A DNA stretch of 8,191 bases from Geminicoccaceae bacterium (GTDB taxonomy: Bacteria > Pseudomonadota > Alphaproteobacteria > Geminicoccales > Geminicoccaceae), in NCBI GenBank assembly GCA_020446285.1, contig JAGREZ010000070.1, positions 1 to 8,191 on the forward strand, read 5' to 3'. Shown here piece by piece: positions 6,098-8,191 of the stretch. The notes beneath the pieces are model-generated. The model saw only the letters and a list, made by a program, of their open reading frames with translations. It was not told the DNA's origin and did no database searches. The translations under genes were made by a program, and so were the position numbers. Numbering within the stretch: the stretch's first letter is position 1; every line of letters starts with the position of its first letter.

Positions 6098-7188
6098 GCC
6101 GACCTCACCGCCTGCTGGTCACTGCCGAAGACATGCACCGCGCCCGGCTGGAAGCGGACATGCACCCGGTCGCCCTCCTCCAGCGGCGTGCGCCAGTCGG
6201 TCACCACGCGCAGGTCGTGGCGCCCGTCATTGAGGTGGGCGAGGGTCTCCGCCCCCATCGGTTCGATGATGTCGATAACCGAGGAAAGCCCGTCGCTGAC
6301 ATCCTCATGGACGATGTCGAGATTGCGCGGGCGGATGCCGAGGGTGACGGTCGCCCCGTGTTTCAGCCGGGCGACGGCCGGATCGACCGTGATCGCGATG
6401 GTCTGTCCCCCCTCGAGCGCGAAGGTGGCGTTGGTTTCACCGTCCATGCCGGTGAGCGTCGCCGGGATCAGGTTCATCGCCGGCGTGCCGATGAAGCCCG
6501 CGACGAACAGGTTCGCCGGCTGCTGGAAGATCTCGTGCGGGCTCGCCACCTGTTCGATGCGGCCGTCGCGCATGACCGAGATGCGGTCCGCCATGGTCAG
6601 CGCCTCGAGCTGGTCATGGGTGACGATCACGGTCGGCCGGTGCAGGCCCTGCAGCACCTCCTTGATCTCGCCACGCATCTCCTCGCGCAACTGCACGTCA
6701 AGGCGCGAGAGCGGTTCGTCGAACAGGAAGCAGTTGGGGTCGCGGATGATCGAGCGGCCGACTGCCACCCGCTGCTTCTCGCCCTCGGCAAGCTGGCCGG
6801 GACGGCGTTCGAGGATGGGATCGAGTTGCAGCACGCGCGACGTCTCGGCGACCTTGGCCTTGATCTGACTGGATGAAAGCCCCTCTGCGTGAAGGGGATA
6901 GGCGAGGTTCTCGGCGACGGTCAGGCTCGGATAGAGCGCATAGAACTGAAAACTCATGGCGACATTGCGCTCGCGTGCCGACAGGTCGTTGACGCGCCTG
7001 CCACCGAGCGTGATGTCGCCGGAAGTCGCCCATTCGAGACCGGCGATCATGCGCAATGTGGTGGTCTTGCCGCAGCCCGAGGGGCCGAGGAGACAGAGCA
7101 CCTCGCCCTCGCCGACATCGAGGTCGATGGCATCCACGGCGGTGAGGGCTGCGAACTTCTTGGTGAGTTGGCTGAGCTCGATCGTCAT
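6094..7188 (-). CDS. Carbohydrate-type ABC transporter ATP-binding protein (MalK/UgpC-like)
   Basis: This 364-residue cytosolic ATPase powers an importer of the sugar/polyol/glycerol-phosphate class. Seen in order: Walker A GPSGCGKT (35-42), Q-loop Gln81 in MSFQFYALYP, an atypical signature LAEGE (133-137) in place of LSGGQ, Walker B FLFDEP (154-159), D-loop SRLD (161-164) and the switch His191 in VTHDQLEAL. FVAGFIGTPAMNLIPA (228-243) leads into a C-terminal regulatory TOBE/OB region to about residue 355 with LGIRPRNLDI. That tail places it with MalK, UgpC and SmoK rather than amino-acid or metal transporters. The frame stays open upstream to 7962, but that stretch is permease sequence read out of frame; the ATG at 7188 starts exactly at the family N-terminus and overlaps the permease stop as ATGA. 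Its own stop overlaps the next small gene. The substrate is not determined. Confidence 0.93.
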   Translation of the reverse strand: MTIELSQLTKKFAALTAVDAIDLDVGEGEVLCLLGPSGCGKTTTLRMIAGLEWATSGDITLGGRRVNDLSARERNVAMSFQFYALYPSLTVAENLAYPLHAEGLSSSQIKAKVAETSRVLQLDPILERRPGQLAEGEKQRVAVGRSIIRDPNCFLFDEPLSRLDVQLREEMRGEIKEVLQGLHRPTVIVTHDQLEALTMADRISVMRDGRIEQVASPHEIFQQPANLFVAGFIGTPAMNLIPATLTGMDGETNATFALEGGQTIAITVDPAVARLKHGATVTLGIRPRNLDIVHEDVSDGLSSVIDIIEPMGAETLAHLNDGRHDLRVVTDWRTPLEEGDRVHVRFQPGAVHVFGSDQQAVRSA

Positions 7189-8054
7189 TTCTTCACCGTG
7201 CCGAAGGTGACGCCGCGCAGCAGCTGGTTCTGCAACAGGAAGGTCACGAAGAAGATCGGTATGAGGAAGAGCGTGACGATGGCCGCGAGCAGGCCGTAAT
7301 CCACGCCGACCTCGCCGCCGAGCGTTCGCGCCATGGCGACCGGCACGGTGCGGGTATCGACGCCCGTGAGAAGCAGCGCGAAGAGGAACTCGTTCCAGGT
7401 CAGGATGAGGCCGAAGACGAAGGTCGCGGCGAGCCCGGCGAGAACCTGCGGCAGACACATGCCGAAGAAGACGCGCCCCTCCGCCGCTCCGTCCATGCGC
7501 GCGGCATCCTCGATCTCGGGATTGAGTTCGTCGAAGAAGCTTTTCACCAGCCATACCGAGAAGGGAATGTTGAAGGCCGTGTAGAGCAGGATGATGCCCC
7601 AGTAGGAGCCCGCGAGGCCGGTCAGGCGGAACATCAGGAAGATCGGGATGATGACGACAATGGGCGGCATCATGCGGGTGGTGAGGATGATGAAGAGATA
7701 GGTATCGTTGCCCTTGAGCGGATGCCGCGAGAAGGCATAGGCCGCGAGCGTGCCGACGATGAGAGCCAGCAGCACCGAGGTTCCGGCGATGAAGATCGAG
7801 TTGAAGAAATAGAGCAGGAATTCGGTTTCCTGACTGCCGCCACCGGCGATCGACTGACGGAAGAACACGCCCTTGAAGTTCTCCAGCGTCGGCGTGAAGA
7901 ACAGTTTCGGCGGAATCGCCAGCGCATCGGTGCGGGTCTTGAAGGCGGTGAGGATGATCCACAGGACCGGGAAGAAATAGATCAGGCTGATGACGGCGGT
8001 CACGGCCGTATAGCCCCAGCCCGCCTTGCCGATCTCGTGTTGCCTTGCAGCCAT
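7185..8054 (-). CDS. Carbohydrate-type ABC transporter permease (MalG/UgpE-like)
   Basis: This is the second inner-membrane permease of the importer, 289 residues with six likely helices at about 15-36, 82-108, 118-140, 150-170, 205-230 and 252-275. The EAA loop that docks on the ATPase is clear: EDAARMDGAAEGRVFFGMCL at 182-201, followed by Pro202. TRMMPPIVVIIPIFL (126-140) and LTWNEFLFALLLTG (218-231) are typical of MalG/UgpE-type sugar and polyol permeases. The short C-terminal tail QLLRGVTFGTVKK is also typical. The start is fixed by a strong AGGAGG (8062-8067) seven bases upstream and by a TGATG overlap with the preceding gene. The stop overlaps the ATPase start. Confidence 0.94.
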   Translation of the reverse strand: MAARQHEIGKAGWGYTAVTAVISLIYFFPVLWIILTAFKTRTDALAIPPKLFFTPTLENFKGVFFRQSIAGGGSQETEFLLYFFNSIFIAGTSVLLALIVGTLAAYAFSRHPLKGNDTYLFIILTTRMMPPIVVIIPIFLMFRLTGLAGSYWGIILLYTAFNIPFSVWLVKSFFDELNPEIEDAARMDGAAEGRVFFGMCLPQVLAGLAATFVFGLILTWNEFLFALLLTGVDTRTVPVAMARTLGGEVGVDYGLLAAIVTLFLIPIFFVTFLLQNQLLRGVTFGTVKK

Positions 8055-8191
8055 CAGCTCACCTCCTCGGCACGACGGTTGACAGCGTAGAGATAGAGAT
8101 TGGTGAGCACGATCACGACGAAGAGCACGATATAGGCGAGTGCGGCCGACTGGCTCGTGCGGAAGTTCTGGAAGGCGAGACGGTAGACATG
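8054..8191 (-). CDS. ABC transporter permease, C-terminal end (cut by window edge)
   Basis: The last 45 codons and the TGA (8056-8054) of a gene entering from the right edge. The visible part begins HVYRLAFQNFRTSQSAALAY, continues through one membrane helix (about IVLFVVIVLTNLYLYAV) and ends with NRRAEEVS. The pattern YRxAFxxF...AALAYIVLF...LY is the usual end of a MalF/UgpA-type first permease. Its position one base-overlap upstream of the MalG-like permease fits the normal permease1-permease2-ATPase order. Being only a tail, the family call rests on pattern and context. Confidence 0.8.
   Translation of the reverse strand, partial: HVYRLAFQNFRTSQSAALAYIVLFVVIVLTNLYLYAVNRRAEEVS
8062..8067 (-). 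promoter_or_regulatory. Strong Shine-Dalgarno site for the second permease
   Basis: AGGAGG on the minus strand ends seven bases before the ATG at 8054-8052. It lies inside the last codons of the upstream permease (Glu-Glu-Val), so the second permease can initiate efficiently by itself as well as by TGATG coupling. Confidence 0.75.

Noticed and set aside
7189..7962. Upstream extension of the ATPase frame, giving a 622-residue protein
   Set aside because: The extra N-terminal part is the permease gene read in another frame (Arg/His-rich, no domain). The ATPase domain begins exactly at the ATG at 7188.
5810..8191. The transporter as the GlpSTPQUV glycerol importer, with the small protein as its DUF2160 subunit
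   Set aside because: Only one ATPase is present, it resembles MalK/UgpC rather than GlpS or GlpT as I recall them, and the small protein does not resemble DUF2160. The substrate is left unassigned.

Overview
The window is a high-GC, densely packed stretch of a bacterial chromosome that reads as Alphaproteobacteria. The evidence is the coxB-coxA (ctaC-ctaD) aa3-type cytochrome oxidase order, a UbiA/RsmE divergent pair, a YcjX-YcjF pair attached to ubiA, and a binding-protein-dependent carbohydrate-type ABC transporter. No rRNA, tRNA, CRISPR array, insertion sequence or prophage gene is visible. A genus cannot be named from the sequence alone.

Layout. (1) Positions 1-1533, minus strand: the 5' part of ctaD (cytochrome c oxidase subunit I, cut by the window edge) preceded by a complete coxB (subunit II with an intact CuA site). 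(2) Positions 1534-1733: a 200-base non-coding stretch that must hold the cox operon leader. It contains a perfect 17-bp palindrome and a second short inverted repeat. (3) Positions 1734-2468, minus strand: rsmE, a 16S rRNA m3U methyltransferase. (4) Positions 2527-5779, plus strand, divergent from rsmE: ubiA, then ycjX and ycjF. Both junctions are ATGA stop/start overlaps, so the three are probably one translationally coupled operon. (5) Positions 5810-8191, minus strand, converging on ycjF: the end of an ABC transporter operon. It holds the C-terminus of a first permease, a complete second permease, a MalK/UgpC-type ATPase and a 95-residue three-helix membrane protein, again joined by 1- or 4-base stop/start overlaps.

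How it works together. CoxB receives electrons from cytochrome c at CuA and passes them to the haem/copper centres of CtaD. UbiA catalyses the prenylation step of ubiquinone synthesis, feeding the same respiratory chain. YcjX (P-loop, GTPase-like) and YcjF (DUF697 membrane protein) are a conserved pair of poorly defined function, and their coupling to ubiA is the most notable core context here. The transporter is a separate functional block; its solute-binding protein is expected upstream, beyond the right edge, and the substrate cannot be read from this sequence.

I found no clearly unprecedented system. The best leads are the small membrane protein welded to the ABC operon, the degenerate ABC signature motif of its ATPase, the ubiA-ycjX-ycjF coupling and the coxB-upstream palindrome.
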